In this document: one piece after another, positions 32,925-42,198 of the stretch
Layout: every line of letters begins with the position of its first letter
Numbering within the stretch: the stretch's first letter is position 1
NCBI RefSeq assembly: GCF_025263565.1
Contig: NZ_CP079865.1
Location: 682,001 to 746,000, forward strand
Source: Mycobacterium sp. SMC-8
GTDB lineage: Bacteria; Actinomycetota; Actinomycetes; Mycobacteriales; Mycobacteriaceae
Reading direction: 5' to 3'
Length of the DNA stretch: 64,000 nucleotides
Made by a program: the position numbers and the translations under genes
Notes under the pieces: generated by a model
Seen by the model: only the letters and a program-made list of their open reading frames with translations
Told to the model about the DNA's origin: nothing
The model's database searches: none

Positions 32925-34457
32925 TCACTCGGAATCCTCACCACGGTGCCGGAATTGATGCACCGTCGACGACAACTCACGCCATGCGGCCGGCGCGAAC
33001 AATGCAAGACCGATCCCGTAGAGCGCGAGATAGCCCACTGCCTCCGCGACCAGCACCGCCGAGCCCAGCACGAGACCGCGGTGATCCGAATGAATCAGCG
33101 TCAGCTCCAACACCTTGACCGCCGTGGCGGGAATCACCGCGATCAGGATCGGCGGCATCAGGCGGTGTGCGAGCTCGCCGAAGGACACCGCGGCAAGAGG
33201 CCGCGCGAGAAGCAGGCTGAGCATGCCGGCGGTCAACGACGACGCCGACAGAGCGAGCCCGACCCCCGTCAGTCCCAGCGGAAGCAGCGCGAACAACAGA
33301 CCGATACCCAGCACGGAGCTGACGATTGTCACCCAGTGCAAGCGGCGAGTTCGGCCGATCCCCTTGATCGACTCCATGCCGACCGCCATCAACGCCACTC
33401 CCGGTCCGACCCCGGCCAACGCGACCAGCATCACACCGGCTCCGCGCCACGTCTCGCCGAGCAGCACCGTGACCAACGGCTCACCGGCAGCGACGATAAA
33501 GAAGGCGACCGGGATGATAAGGCACCAGAGCACCTGCAGGGCGCGCAGGAACGCGGATCGAAATCGCTCGACGTCACCGGCCAGCCGGGAGAACGCCGGG
33601 AACAGCACGTAGGACCCGACATCGATCACCGCGATTTCCGGCAACGACCCGAGTCGGCGACCGTATCGGTAGTAGCCCAGCGCGGCGGCATTCAACGCCG
33701 CACCGACGACAGCGGTTTCGACAAGGGTGCGGGCTTGGTTGATCACATTCCAAACCACCAGTGGCAGAGAGAATCCTGCCAGTTCACGCCATAGCGCAAT
33801 CGACGGTCGCCCGCGCATACCCGGTCGCCACCCTGCGAGGGTCCAGCTCGCGATTAGCCATGCCACGACTGAACAGTACGAGCCGATGACCAGACCCCAC
33901 ACACCGAAACCGTTGGCGCACAGAATTACCGAGGTAACGGCGAAGGTCACCACGGTGACCGGCTGTACGACGTAGCGTTCCCGGAAATCGAAGCGCCGCT
34001 GCATCAGCGCGTCGGGCACGTAGGTCAACGCATGTAAGACAATCGTTCCGGACGACACCGCCGCGATTAGCCCCACGATGTCGCTGCCGAAGATCCGCGC
34101 CATCAGCGGGGCGCTCGCCAGGGCGAGCACCGCCCATCCGACACCGGCGAGCAGTGTCGACCAGAAGACCGTTGCGGTGGCGTCATCGAGCCGGTCCTGA
34201 CGTTGCACCAGCGCGTTCGCCATCCCCCCTTCGGCGATGGTGACCAGAAATCCGGACAGCACGGTGCCGGCGGCGAAATAGCCGACCTCGGCTGGGGAAA
34301 GCAGCCGGGCCAGCACCAGCGTCTGGGCCAATGACACCAGTTGGGTGAAGACCAGCATGCCCGACGCGATGGCTGCGCCGCGCCGCAACGTGCCCGACAG
34401 CGGACCCGGCGGTCCCGCTTCGGTGTCTACTACGTCCGGACCGGACTGGCTAGTCAT
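32925..34457 (-). CDS. Wzx-type polysaccharide flippase (MOP superfamily)
   Basis: The product is 510 aa with about 12-14 predicted membrane segments. N-terminal features are GMLVFTQLVSLAQTLVLARL and LLSPAEVGYFAAGTVLSGF, as in WzxC/polysaccharide transporters. It would flip lipid-linked repeat units to the outer face of the plasma membrane. It starts 9 bases after the preceding glycosyltransferase gene and is followed by the lyase lipoprotein gene. Confidence 0.88.
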   Translation of the reverse strand: MTSQSGPDVVDTEAGPPGPLSGTLRRGAAIASGMLVFTQLVSLAQTLVLARLLSPAEVGYFAAGTVLSGFLVTIAEGGMANALVQRQDRLDDATATVFWSTLLAGVGWAVLALASAPLMARIFGSDIVGLIAAVSSGTIVLHALTYVPDALMQRRFDFRERYVVQPVTVVTFAVTSVILCANGFGVWGLVIGSYCSVVAWLIASWTLAGWRPGMRGRPSIALWRELAGFSLPLVVWNVINQARTLVETAVVGAALNAAALGYYRYGRRLGSLPEIAVIDVGSYVLFPAFSRLAGDVERFRSAFLRALQVLWCLIIPVAFFIVAAGEPLVTVLLGETWRGAGVMLVALAGVGPGVALMAVGMESIKGIGRTRRLHWVTIVSSVLGIGLLFALLPLGLTGVGLALSASSLTAGMLSLLLARPLAAVSFGELAHRLMPPILIAVIPATAVKVLELTLIHSDHRGLVLGSAVLVAEAVGYLALYGIGLALFAPAAWRELSSTVHQFRHRGEDSE

Positions 34458-34466
34458 GCGGGGCGC

Positions 34467-35714
34467 TCATGGTGAGGCTTCCAACATCACGGTGCCGGGG
34501 CGGCGAGGGGCGTTCCGGTCGCCTTTGGGGTGGCGATCGAACAAGGCCCGCCACGGTGCCGCCGCGACGCTCCATCGGTAGCGTGCATGCAATAACGCGT
34601 TCGCGTTCGCCCGTAGTCGCATTCGCCGCGCCGGACCGTCGAGCAGGTCGAGCACCGCCTCGCCGAACGCGCCGCCGTCGGCGATCACCAGGTGCTCACC
34701 GTCCACCACGTCCGGCATCGCCTCGACCCCGCGTGCCGTCGAGACCACGACGATGCCCATCCCGAACGCTTCCAGCACCTTGTTCTTGATTCCGCTTCCC
34801 GTCAGCATCGGATTGATCATCACCGGATATCGAGAGACGACGGCACGAAGATCCGGCACGAAGCCTGCAAGATGGACCAGGGGTTCCCCGTGGGCCAGCC
34901 GAACCAACCACTGCGGGGCGTTGCCGCCCACCACCTTCACTTCGACCCCGGAGCGCCGGAGCATCGGCCAGACGTCGATGAAGAAGTGTTCGAGCGCAGC
35001 CATATTGGGCTCGAAATCCAGATTGCCCCAGAACACGACGCCGCGCCGGTGCGCAGGTGGCGGCATAGGTGCGAGGAAAGCCTCGTCGACGCCGTTGGGA
35101 ACGGTGTGCACATTCGCGCTGACACCACTGAGCCGAACGATCTCAGCGGTGTCGACCTCACTGACGGTGACAACATCGTCGAACGCGGAGGGCAGCCGCG
35201 CCTCAGTCCTGCGGGCACGGTACAGCTCAACCGCGTCGACCCAGTTTCCGGTGCGCAATCCTCCCGCATGCCTAAACGCCCTGCTCATCCTCAGCGTCAT
35301 ACTGTCGCAGAGATCGAGCACCTTGGGACCATCGCGATAATCCGCCACCAGTTCGGCGAGATCCGCACCGAACACGACAATCCGGTTGATACCCCGTTCG
35401 GCCACCACGTCGGCCAACACCTCTCGTGCCGCTGCGAATTCGCGGGGGCGAGTCCTACTCAAGTAGTGGTCGTCGCTGAGGCGCACATGCCGTCGCAGCG
35501 ATCGCCGCCCATCCAAGATAGGTGGGCACTCGGTCACACTGCTGAACACGGTGGAGACGTCAGCGGCTCCGACGCGGCGGGAAGGCAGCGGATACAGCGG
35601 GGTCACCAACAGGTGAAGCTCGTCCGGAATCAACTGACACAGCGGTTTGGTGCGCAGATCCGTTCCATTCGTCGGTGTGTCGACCCGTGTCGAGGTCAGC
35701 GCCAGAGTGGGCAT
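34467..35714 (-). CDS. GT4-type glycosyltransferase
   Basis: The product is 415 aa of the GT-B fold. The linker VHTVPNGVDEAFLAP and the C-terminal donor-binding block NPMLTGSGIKNKVLEAFGMG are seen, though the usual EX7E motif is weak. Similar sugar transferases (Stp1-type) occur in exosortase-A EPS clusters. It adds one sugar to the lipid-linked unit; donor and acceptor are unknown. It lies 6 bases after the ACP gene and 9 before the flippase gene. Confidence 0.85.
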   Translation of the reverse strand: MPTLALTSTRVDTPTNGTDLRTKPLCQLIPDELHLLVTPLYPLPSRRVGAADVSTVFSSVTECPPILDGRRSLRRHVRLSDDHYLSRTRPREFAAAREVLADVVAERGINRIVVFGADLAELVADYRDGPKVLDLCDSMTLRMSRAFRHAGGLRTGNWVDAVELYRARRTEARLPSAFDDVVTVSEVDTAEIVRLSGVSANVHTVPNGVDEAFLAPMPPPAHRRGVVFWGNLDFEPNMAALEHFFIDVWPMLRRSGVEVKVVGGNAPQWLVRLAHGEPLVHLAGFVPDLRAVVSRYPVMINPMLTGSGIKNKVLEAFGMGIVVVSTARGVEAMPDVVDGEHLVIADGGAFGEAVLDLLDGPARRMRLRANANALLHARYRWSVAAAPWRALFDRHPKGDRNAPRRPGTVMLEASP

Positions 35715-35720
35715 GAACCC

Positions 35721-36011
35721 CTACCCCACTTCCGGCCAGGTCAGCCGACCCGTGTCGCGGACCGCCTCGACGAACTCGGCCAGTGTGCCGACCGTCTCGA
35801 ACACCTCGGCGGTGAGGTCTTCGTCGTCGATCTCCAGATCGAACTCCCGCTCCAGCGCGACGGCCAAGGCGACCACCGCCATCGAATGCAATTCGGGCAT
35901 GCTGTTGAACAGCGGGGTGGTTGCGTCGAGCGAATCAGCACGGTTCTCGATGCCCAGTGTGGTGACGATGATGTCGATGACCGCGTCGACTGTGGCCTTG
36001 TCGCTTCCCAT
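35721..36011 (-). CDS. Acyl carrier protein of module A
   Basis: The product is 96 aa with a GGGAGGGA ribosome site. The probable phosphopantetheine attachment Ser is Ser43 in NSMPELHSMAVVALAVALE. The usual DSL context is replaced by LHSM, and a second Ser (37) lies close by. The acidic helix FDLEIDDEDLTAEVFETVGT is typical of ACPs. It sits between the acyl-AMP ligase and a glycosyltransferase, so it is the likely acceptor for the ligase product. Activation needs a phosphopantetheinyl transferase from elsewhere. Confidence 0.88.
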   Translation of the reverse strand: MGSDKATVDAVIDIIVTTLGIENRADSLDATTPLFNSMPELHSMAVVALAVALEREFDLEIDDEDLTAEVFETVGTLAEFVEAVRDTGRLTWPEVG

Positions 36012-36107
36012 TGCGGTTCCCTCCCTGATGGTTTCGTATAACTTCAGCTGTACTTCTACCCGGTGCCGCGTGGCCGTCTGCTCTGCCGGGTGCGGCGATG
36101 GTCGTGT

Positions 36108-37679
36108 TCACAGCCGCAGATCGTCCCGGATTGCGGCGCGGTCGAACTTGCCGTTGGGCGAGCGTGGGATGTCCTCCCACGCCACGACCGACGACGGCAG
36201 CATGTACCGCGGCAGTCGCTGCTTGAGGTCGGCGACGAGCGCGGCGGCGTCGAAATCCGCGGGGTCGACGGGGGTGACGATGAGAATCACCCGCTGGCCG
36301 AGATTCTCATCGTCGACACCGAGTGCTACCGCAGCCCGGACCCTCTGCGTCGCGTACGCGACTTCTTCGATCTCGGTAGGACTGACGCGGTAGCCGGACG
36401 TCTTGATCATGTCGTCACCGCGGCCGACGAAGTACAGGAATCCCTCCTCGTCGGCGACCACGGTGTCGCCCGACCAGACTGCCAATTCCTCTGCGCGCCA
36501 GCCCGCCCCTGGCCGGGCGACCGGTTTGAACCGCTCGGCAGACCGCAGCGGGTCGTTCCAGTAGCCGAGGGCGACCAGCGGTCCACGGTGCACCAGTTCG
36601 CCCTCCTCGCCCGGGTCGCAACGCGAACCGTCGGGTCTGAGCACCAGGATCTCGGCGTCCGGAATCGCCTTGCCGATCGAATCCGGCCTCCGGTCCACTT
36701 CGGTTGGGTCGAGATAGGTGGACCGGAAGGCCTCGGTCAGGCCGTACATCAGGAACGGCTTCGCCTGCGGGAACAGTGAGCGCAGTTTGTCCAAGGTCGG
36801 CTTGGGTAGCCTGCCGCCGGTGTTGGCGAAGTAGCGCAGCGCCACTCTCGCCTCGGGCGGCCAGATCTGCTCGGCAATCTGGATCCAGAGCGGAGGTACA
36901 CAGGTCAGCGCTGTAACCCGGTGCCGCGCGCACAGGCGCGGAACTTCGGACGGCCTGAGGTAATTGGTCAGCACCGCGTGCGCACCGACGCTAAACGCGG
37001 TGGTGAGTTGGCTGAATCCGGCGTCAAAACTCAACGGAAGAGCGGCAAGCACAACATCGTCCGCGCTGTTCTGCAGGTAGTGAGCGACGCTCTCGGCACC
37101 GGCAATCAAGTTGCGGTGGCTCAGCACAACCCCTTTCGGGCGGCCCGTGCTCCCCGAGGTGTAGAGGACCGCGGCGATGTCCAGATCGATCGCACACTCG
37201 GGTCCGGTCTCCGACCCGGTGAGAGCACAGAATTCAGCCCACGAGTGCAGAGTGTGCCGGCCGGCGTCATCGGGAAGGCCGCCAGTCCCGACCAGCACGA
37301 CATGTTCGAGCGAGAGGCAGTGGTCCAGTTCGTGACGAAGCATCGCCCACCGTTCCGGCGAGGTCACCAGAACGGTCACATCGCAGTCGTCGATGATGTG
37401 ACGCACCTGCGCCATCCTCAGCGCCGGGTTCACCGGTACGAACACCCCACCGGCGGCCGAGGTCCCGAACACAGCGGCGACCGTCTCCATCCGTTTCTCG
37501 AGATAGATGGCGACGCGTTGCTCCCGCTGCAGACCCAGAGCAGCCATGCCTGCCGCAGCACCCTGGACGCGCGCCCACAACTGTCCATAGCTGACGGTCT
37601 CGGCGAGGTACGTCAGCGCCGGGCCGCCGGGATCCGAGCGGGCGCGTTGCTCGATCAGATGGTGCACGTTGCTTCTCAT
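36108..37679 (-). CDS. Acyl-AMP/acyl-CoA ligase of module A (exosortase-A-associated type)
   Basis: The product is 523 aa from the ATG at 37679, with GGAAAGGA upstream; a GTGA-coupled start at 37736 is possible. It has the ANL signatures: P-loop YTSGSTGRPKGVVLSHRN, MYGLTEAFR, YFVGRGDDMIKTSGYRVSP, and the C-terminal Lys in SPNGKFDR. It adenylates a carboxylate and passes it to CoA or, more likely here, to the adjacent ACP. Its closest known type is the AMP ligase of exosortase-A EPS clusters, whose substrate is unknown. A GNAT-like gene lies immediately upstream. Confidence 0.88.
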   Translation of the reverse strand: MRSNVHHLIEQRARSDPGGPALTYLAETVSYGQLWARVQGAAAGMAALGLQREQRVAIYLEKRMETVAAVFGTSAAGGVFVPVNPALRMAQVRHIIDDCDVTVLVTSPERWAMLRHELDHCLSLEHVVLVGTGGLPDDAGRHTLHSWAEFCALTGSETGPECAIDLDIAAVLYTSGSTGRPKGVVLSHRNLIAGAESVAHYLQNSADDVVLAALPLSFDAGFSQLTTAFSVGAHAVLTNYLRPSEVPRLCARHRVTALTCVPPLWIQIAEQIWPPEARVALRYFANTGGRLPKPTLDKLRSLFPQAKPFLMYGLTEAFRSTYLDPTEVDRRPDSIGKAIPDAEILVLRPDGSRCDPGEEGELVHRGPLVALGYWNDPLRSAERFKPVARPGAGWRAEELAVWSGDTVVADEEGFLYFVGRGDDMIKTSGYRVSPTEIEEVAYATQRVRAAVALGVDDENLGQRVILIVTPVDPADFDAAALVADLKQRLPRYMLPSSVVAWEDIPRSPNGKFDRAAIRDDLRL

Positions 37680-37732
37680 GTCGGGTGCCGGTCCTTTCCG
37701 GTGGTGACGCGGCGCTTGCCTGGAACGCCGTG

Positions 37733-38638
37733 TCACCAGCGCATGCAGGTGAGCTCGCTGTACAGGAAGTCGATCTGGTCGGGGCGCAACATGTCGCTGC
37801 GGAACATCTTGGCCCTGGGCGACACCCGTACTGATCGCGGGAAGTCGCCGGCGACCACGTGTGCCTCGATGAGTGTGGCTGCGATACCGTGACGCAAGAG
37901 CAGGTGCCGGAAGAAGTGGGGCGCCGCGGCCCGGAACAGATCGGTGTCGCTCACGTACACCAGTGACGCGAATGACCGGATGTTCTTGCGCCGAACACGC
38001 CGGAAGACCACGTGGCAGGTCTGACCGCCCATCACGATCGCGACATGTCGCGCCGCCGCGGCGCGGGCGTGGTCGCGGTAACGCGCCAGGTCCTCACCGT
38101 TGAGGACGCTCGCGATCGTCTTGCGGCGCGAGTAGATCCGGATGCCTCGTCGGCGGATGGGCCAGGGCAGATTCGCAACGGCACACGTCGTCGTGTCGAG
38201 GTACACGAAGCCGAGGCGAGCGTTGAGGACTTGCACGTCCGACGACGGGGACAGATCAGTGAAATGATAGGACTTCTGCCGCAGCAGAGCCCGCAGCAGG
38301 CTCAGCGCATGTGACCGGTACCGTTCCGCCACGCACCACGTCGTGAGATTGCAGAAGCGGTGCCTGACACCGTCGATCCTCCGTTCGGAGTAGATCGCGA
38401 GGTGGGCGCCCACCACCCTGCCGTCGCAGCGCAGCATGAAACCGTAGTTGGGTTGCTCCACCTCCCAGCTCGGGACGACGTCGGATGCCCACCGTTCGAC
38501 GGGCACCGCAGGGTCGAGCTCGTCATGGAGAAACTGTGCCACCGCGGGCAGGTCCGCCGCCGTGATCGGCTGCAGATGGACCTCGAGCTCGTCGGCTGGG
38601 GCGGGTATCAGCCGGTTAGCCGCCTCAGACAGTGACAT
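37733..38638 (-). CDS. GNAT/FemAB-like acyltransferase of module A
   Basis: The product is about 301 aa from the ATG at 38638; 38659 is the alternative. It is clearly paralogous to the protein encoded at 56511-57413: shared blocks are RFCNLTTWCVAERYRS, SYHFTDLSP, RYRDHARAAAARHVA and the C-terminal QIDFLYSELTC. The fold looks GNAT-like, with VVGAHLAIYSER as a core strand. I infer that it moves the acyl group from the module A ACP to a sugar amine or hydroxyl of the EPS unit. It overlaps the deacetylase gene, which would create a free amine as acceptor. No biochemical homologue is known to me. Confidence 0.72.
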   Translation of the reverse strand: MSLSEAANRLIPAPADELEVHLQPITAADLPAVAQFLHDELDPAVPVERWASDVVPSWEVEQPNYGFMLRCDGRVVGAHLAIYSERRIDGVRHRFCNLTTWCVAERYRSHALSLLRALLRQKSYHFTDLSPSSDVQVLNARLGFVYLDTTTCAVANLPWPIRRRGIRIYSRRKTIASVLNGEDLARYRDHARAAAARHVAIVMGGQTCHVVFRRVRRKNIRSFASLVYVSDTDLFRAAAPHFFRHLLLRHGIAATLIEAHVVAGDFPRSVRVSPRAKMFRSDMLRPDQIDFLYSELTCMRW

Positions 38639-39692
38639 CGCTGGCCGCTTCCCCGACATCCGAATTCAGCGCCGGGGCCTTGCGTTTGCGCCCAGGACGC
38701 AATGAGAAGCCGGAGACTTTCAACTTGAACACCGCGAAAGACTGGTCCGTCGAAAATCCCATCCGGGGCAGCTCGAGCGGATCGCTGCGGGCATCGACGA
38801 AACCGTTGGTCGTGGTGAGCGCCCACCGTATCCCGTTGTTTCGCAGCACTTCTTTGGCGCGATCGTCGTAATCCTGCTCGCATCCGTTCGGGTAGGCGAA
38901 TACGGCCGGGGCCCGGCCGGTGTGGTTCTCCACCGCGCGGCACGATTCTGTGATCTCGTGCCCGACCTTGTCGTCGTCGCAGCGGGCCAGGATCGGATGG
39001 GTGACGGTATGCGGGTAGAGCGTGACCAGCCCGTCGGCCGCGAGCGCGGCCGCCTCATCCCAGGACAGCAGCTGGAAGGGTCCGCCGTGTGCGGCCGACT
39101 GTGCGCCCAACGCACCGACGACGGAATCGACTCCTGTGATCCGCTCGGCCTCGGGAAGCTGTTTGAACAGCTGTGTGACCGAGTCCCTTACCGTGGTCCG
39201 TTCGGCCTCGGTAGACAGGGGGCATTTCCCGAGACCTAGGTGCGAGAGGTCGATCTCGGTCCGGTTCGTCTGCGCGAAGGCACTCCACAGTCGGTCCGGC
39301 CACAACAGCTCGCTCGTGCCCATCGGCCCCGTCGCGAGAAACACCGCCGCAGGCACGGCGAGCTCCCGCAGCACCGGTGCGGCATTGGTCAGGAGGTTTC
39401 GGGTGCCGTCATCGAAGGTGACCGCAGCGGCACGGCCGGGCAGTGTTCCGTCCCTGAGCCGGCCTAGCGCCTCCTCGAGTGGGAGGACGTTGAAGTGTCT
39501 GCGCACGTAGTCGAGGTCGCGCCGAAGTGTGGCGGTGTCGATGACCCAGTCGCACGGTGGAGACAACGGCTCGCTCTCAACACCGTGGAACATCAGGATC
39601 GCCAGACGGTGGGAACGCCGCCATCGTGCCAGGATCGGAACTCCGAGTGCGCACAGCGACCGAGCAGCCAGTTCCTTCAGCATAGCCTTCAT
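38625..39692 (-). CDS. NodB-type polysaccharide deacetylase
   Basis: The product is 355 aa. The NodB region has AAVTFDDGTRNLLTNAAPVL (metal and catalytic Asp), LYPHTVTHPILARC (His-x3-His metal ligands) and APAVFAYPNGCEQD. A short N-terminal hydrophobic stretch is present but no clear signal peptide. It would remove N-acetyl groups from amino sugars of the EPS or its lipid-linked precursor. Deacetylases of this kind are standard in exosortase-A clusters. Its start overlaps the preceding glycosyltransferase stop by 4 bases. Confidence 0.86.
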   Translation of the reverse strand: MKAMLKELAARSLCALGVPILARWRRSHRLAILMFHGVESEPLSPPCDWVIDTATLRRDLDYVRRHFNVLPLEEALGRLRDGTLPGRAAAVTFDDGTRNLLTNAAPVLRELAVPAAVFLATGPMGTSELLWPDRLWSAFAQTNRTEIDLSHLGLGKCPLSTEAERTTVRDSVTQLFKQLPEAERITGVDSVVGALGAQSAAHGGPFQLLSWDEAAALAADGLVTLYPHTVTHPILARCDDDKVGHEITESCRAVENHTGRAPAVFAYPNGCEQDYDDRAKEVLRNNGIRWALTTTNGFVDARSDPLELPRMGFSTDQSFAVFKLKVSGFSLRPGRKRKAPALNSDVGEAASDVTV

Positions 39693-40858
39693 CGTTTCTC
39701 CTGGATCACAGCCATCTGATATGCCTCAATGGTCTTCGCGGCCACCGTCTCGGCCGAGTACCGGTGCAGCGCGAGCTGGTGCGCACGGCGCCCGAGCGTC
39801 CGTGACAGTCGTTCGTCCACAGCTACTTTGAGCATCCGATCAGCAAGCATCGCCTCATCACCGGAGTCCACGAGGAAACCGGTCTCACCGTCCTCAACCA
39901 TCTCCGGTATGCCGCCGACGCGGCTTGCGATGACGGGTTTTCCTGCGGCCATCGCCTGAGCGACGATCGTCGGCGCGTTCTCCTGGTGCGAGAACAGCAC
40001 GACAGCGCGGGCTCGGGTGAGCTCCCGACGAAGCTCTTCGTTGCCGACCGGGCCGACGACATCCACGCCGTCGTCGAGGCCGAGAGCTCTGATTCGGTCC
40101 AGCACCCGCTCGGAGTAGCGCTGGTCGGGGTGTGGGCCGACGAGTGCCAGCGTTGCCTCGGCCAGTGACATCCGCACCTGTGCGAACGCATTCACCACGC
40201 CGAGCGGGTTCTTGTTCGGAGTGAACACACCGGCGAACAGCAGTCGCGGAGGCGTCGGCGGCGCCGGTGCCAGCGCGAAGAACTCTGGGCCGGTCGCATT
40301 CGGGATACTCACCCGAGCGCCCCTGATCGGCACATCCAAAACCTCGGTGTCCCACTGCGAGAGCGATATGACGACTTTGCCGCGACGCAGCACCCGCCGC
40401 TCCAGGCTGCGGATCATGCTGTCCCGCAGCGTGCCTCTCAGACCGGCGTTGTCCGTGGTATCGGTACTGTGGCCGGGCAGTGTGACCCCGTGGACGGTGA
40501 TCACCGCGTCGCGGCTGCAGTGCTGCGCGATGGCGCCGTACAACCCGATCTCCTGTCCGTGTACCACGTCTGGGTTTACCTGGGCCGCCAGCTTGCGGGC
40601 CTTCCGCCGGTCCAGGAAGCATCCTGTAACGGTCCGCCATCGGCGTTGACCACGTAGGTAATGCACTTCCACCTTCGGACCCTCGCGCCGGTAGCCGGTT
40701 GACGCATCACCCTCGTGGAAGCGCAGCACGGTGACACTTTCGACGTCATCGCGGGCAGCCAGCGCGGGCACCAGTGTGCTTGTCGCCGACTCGATTCCAC
40801 CGCTGACCTTTCCGGGCTCGAGGGGATACGGTCCCATCATCAGGACTTTCAGACCCAT
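39689..40858 (-). CDS. GT4 glycosyltransferase
   Basis: The product is 389 aa from the ATG at 40858. Features are GPYPLEPGKVSGGIESATST at the N-terminus, VITVHGVTLPGHSTDTTDN, and the C-terminal donor-binding block ENAPTIVAQAMAAGKPVIAS with VGGIPEMVEDGETGFLV. It transfers one sugar from a nucleotide donor to the growing EPS unit at the inner membrane face. It lies 2 bases after algD and overlaps the deacetylase gene by 4. Confidence 0.88.
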   Translation of the reverse strand: MGLKVLMMGPYPLEPGKVSGGIESATSTLVPALAARDDVESVTVLRFHEGDASTGYRREGPKVEVHYLRGQRRWRTVTGCFLDRRKARKLAAQVNPDVVHGQEIGLYGAIAQHCSRDAVITVHGVTLPGHSTDTTDNAGLRGTLRDSMIRSLERRVLRRGKVVISLSQWDTEVLDVPIRGARVSIPNATGPEFFALAPAPPTPPRLLFAGVFTPNKNPLGVVNAFAQVRMSLAEATLALVGPHPDQRYSERVLDRIRALGLDDGVDVVGPVGNEELRRELTRARAVVLFSHQENAPTIVAQAMAAGKPVIASRVGGIPEMVEDGETGFLVDSGDEAMLADRMLKVAVDERLSRTLGRRAHQLALHRYSAETVAAKTIEAYQMAVIQEKR

Positions 40859-40860
40859 GC

Positions 40861-42198
40861 TCACCACCCGATTCCCTGATAGTGCGGTGTTCTGCGCAGG
40901 AGTTCAGCACCGGGCAATCGCACCAGATCCACGATGAACCGATCGGATCCTGCGCGGTCGATGACATCGACGACCTTGGGGTCGCGCGATCCGACGACCA
41001 GCAGTTCACCGTGCTCGAACACAGCATCGGCGTCGTCGGTCAGCAGGTCGCCGATGTGGGGAAGCTGCTGACTGATAAAGGTCTTGTTGGCACCGGTCAG
41101 GCGCGACAGCACGACGGTCGGGTCGTAGATCTTGACGTCGAACCCCTTGCCGATCAGCCGTTCGGCGAGTTCCAGCATGGGGCTGTCGCGCAGATCGTCG
41201 GTGCCCTGCTTGAACGAAAGTCCGAAGATTCCGACCCGATGCAACCCGGTGGCCAGAACAAGGTCCACGGCTCGGCGCATGTGGCTCTCGTTGGACGCCA
41301 ACAGGTTCGCCAGCAGGGGAACGTCGAGATCGTTTCGGCGCGCGGTGTGGGTGAGCGCACGGACATCTTTGGGCAGGCATGACCCGCCGAACGCGAAGCC
41401 TGGCCGCAGGTAGGCCGTGCTGATGTTCAGCTTCGTGTCCGCGAGGAAGATCTCCATGACGTCGTGGGAGTCCAGGGTCAGCGCCGAGCAGATCGCGCCG
41501 ATCTCGTTGGCGAAGCCGACCTTGAGCGCATGGAAGCTGTTGTCGACGTATTTGGTCATCTCGGCGACCTTGATCGGCACTTGGAACTGCCGGCCCGGAA
41601 GGCCGTCGTAGAGTGCTAGCACGGTCTTCCCACTCCGACAATCAGTCTCGCCGACAACGGTCTTCGGCGGGTTGAAGAAGTCCCGCACGCTGGTCCCCTC
41701 TCGGAGGAACTCCGGGTTGACGCACACGCCAAAGTCCACTCCAGCCCGTTTACCGGAGACCGACTCCAGTCGGGGGATGAGAAGCTTCTCGCAAGTTCCC
41801 GGAATCATGGTGCTGCGATAGACCACCACATGCCAACGGTCCTTCTTGGCCAGGGCCGCGCCGATCGCGTCGGTGACCTGTTCGAGGTATTCGGTGGACA
41901 GTCCGCCACCATGGGCAGACGGGGTACCGACGCACACCAGTGACAGGTCGGTGTGCAGGACGGCGGTTGCCGTATCGGTGGTGACGGTCAGGTTTCCCGT
42001 GGCGACCGCCTCGGCGGCAAGGTCACCCAGTCGTTCCTCCACCACCGGTGAATTACCGCGGGCCAGGGCGTCCACCTTGTCCTGGTTCACGTCGACACCG
42101 ATCACCCGATGCCCCTGCGCAGCCAGGCACACCGCGCTGACGCAACCGACGTAACCGAGCCCGAACACACTCACCGAAGTCAACATCCGACCACTCAT
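40861..42198 (-). CDS. algD: GDP-mannose 6-dehydrogenase (AlgD-type)
   Basis: The product is 445 aa from the ATG at 42198; the frame is open further upstream but without homology. NAD loop FGLGYVGCVSAVCLAAQGH, the AlgD-typical NPEFLREGTSVRDF, catalytic Cys in RPGFAFGGSCLPKDVRALTH, and LSFKQGTDDLRDSPMLELAE all agree with Pseudomonas AlgD over the whole length. It makes GDP-mannuronate by a two-step NAD-dependent oxidation. A UDP-glucose dehydrogenase is the alternative, but the match to AlgD is closer. This predicts uronate in the EPS. Its start overlaps the heparinase-type gene by 4 bases. Confidence 0.87.
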   Translation of the reverse strand: MSGRMLTSVSVFGLGYVGCVSAVCLAAQGHRVIGVDVNQDKVDALARGNSPVVEERLGDLAAEAVATGNLTVTTDTATAVLHTDLSLVCVGTPSAHGGGLSTEYLEQVTDAIGAALAKKDRWHVVVYRSTMIPGTCEKLLIPRLESVSGKRAGVDFGVCVNPEFLREGTSVRDFFNPPKTVVGETDCRSGKTVLALYDGLPGRQFQVPIKVAEMTKYVDNSFHALKVGFANEIGAICSALTLDSHDVMEIFLADTKLNISTAYLRPGFAFGGSCLPKDVRALTHTARRNDLDVPLLANLLASNESHMRRAVDLVLATGLHRVGIFGLSFKQGTDDLRDSPMLELAERLIGKGFDVKIYDPTVVLSRLTGANKTFISQQLPHIGDLLTDDADAVFEHGELLVVGSRDPKVVDVIDRAGSDRFIVDLVRLPGAELLRRTPHYQGIGW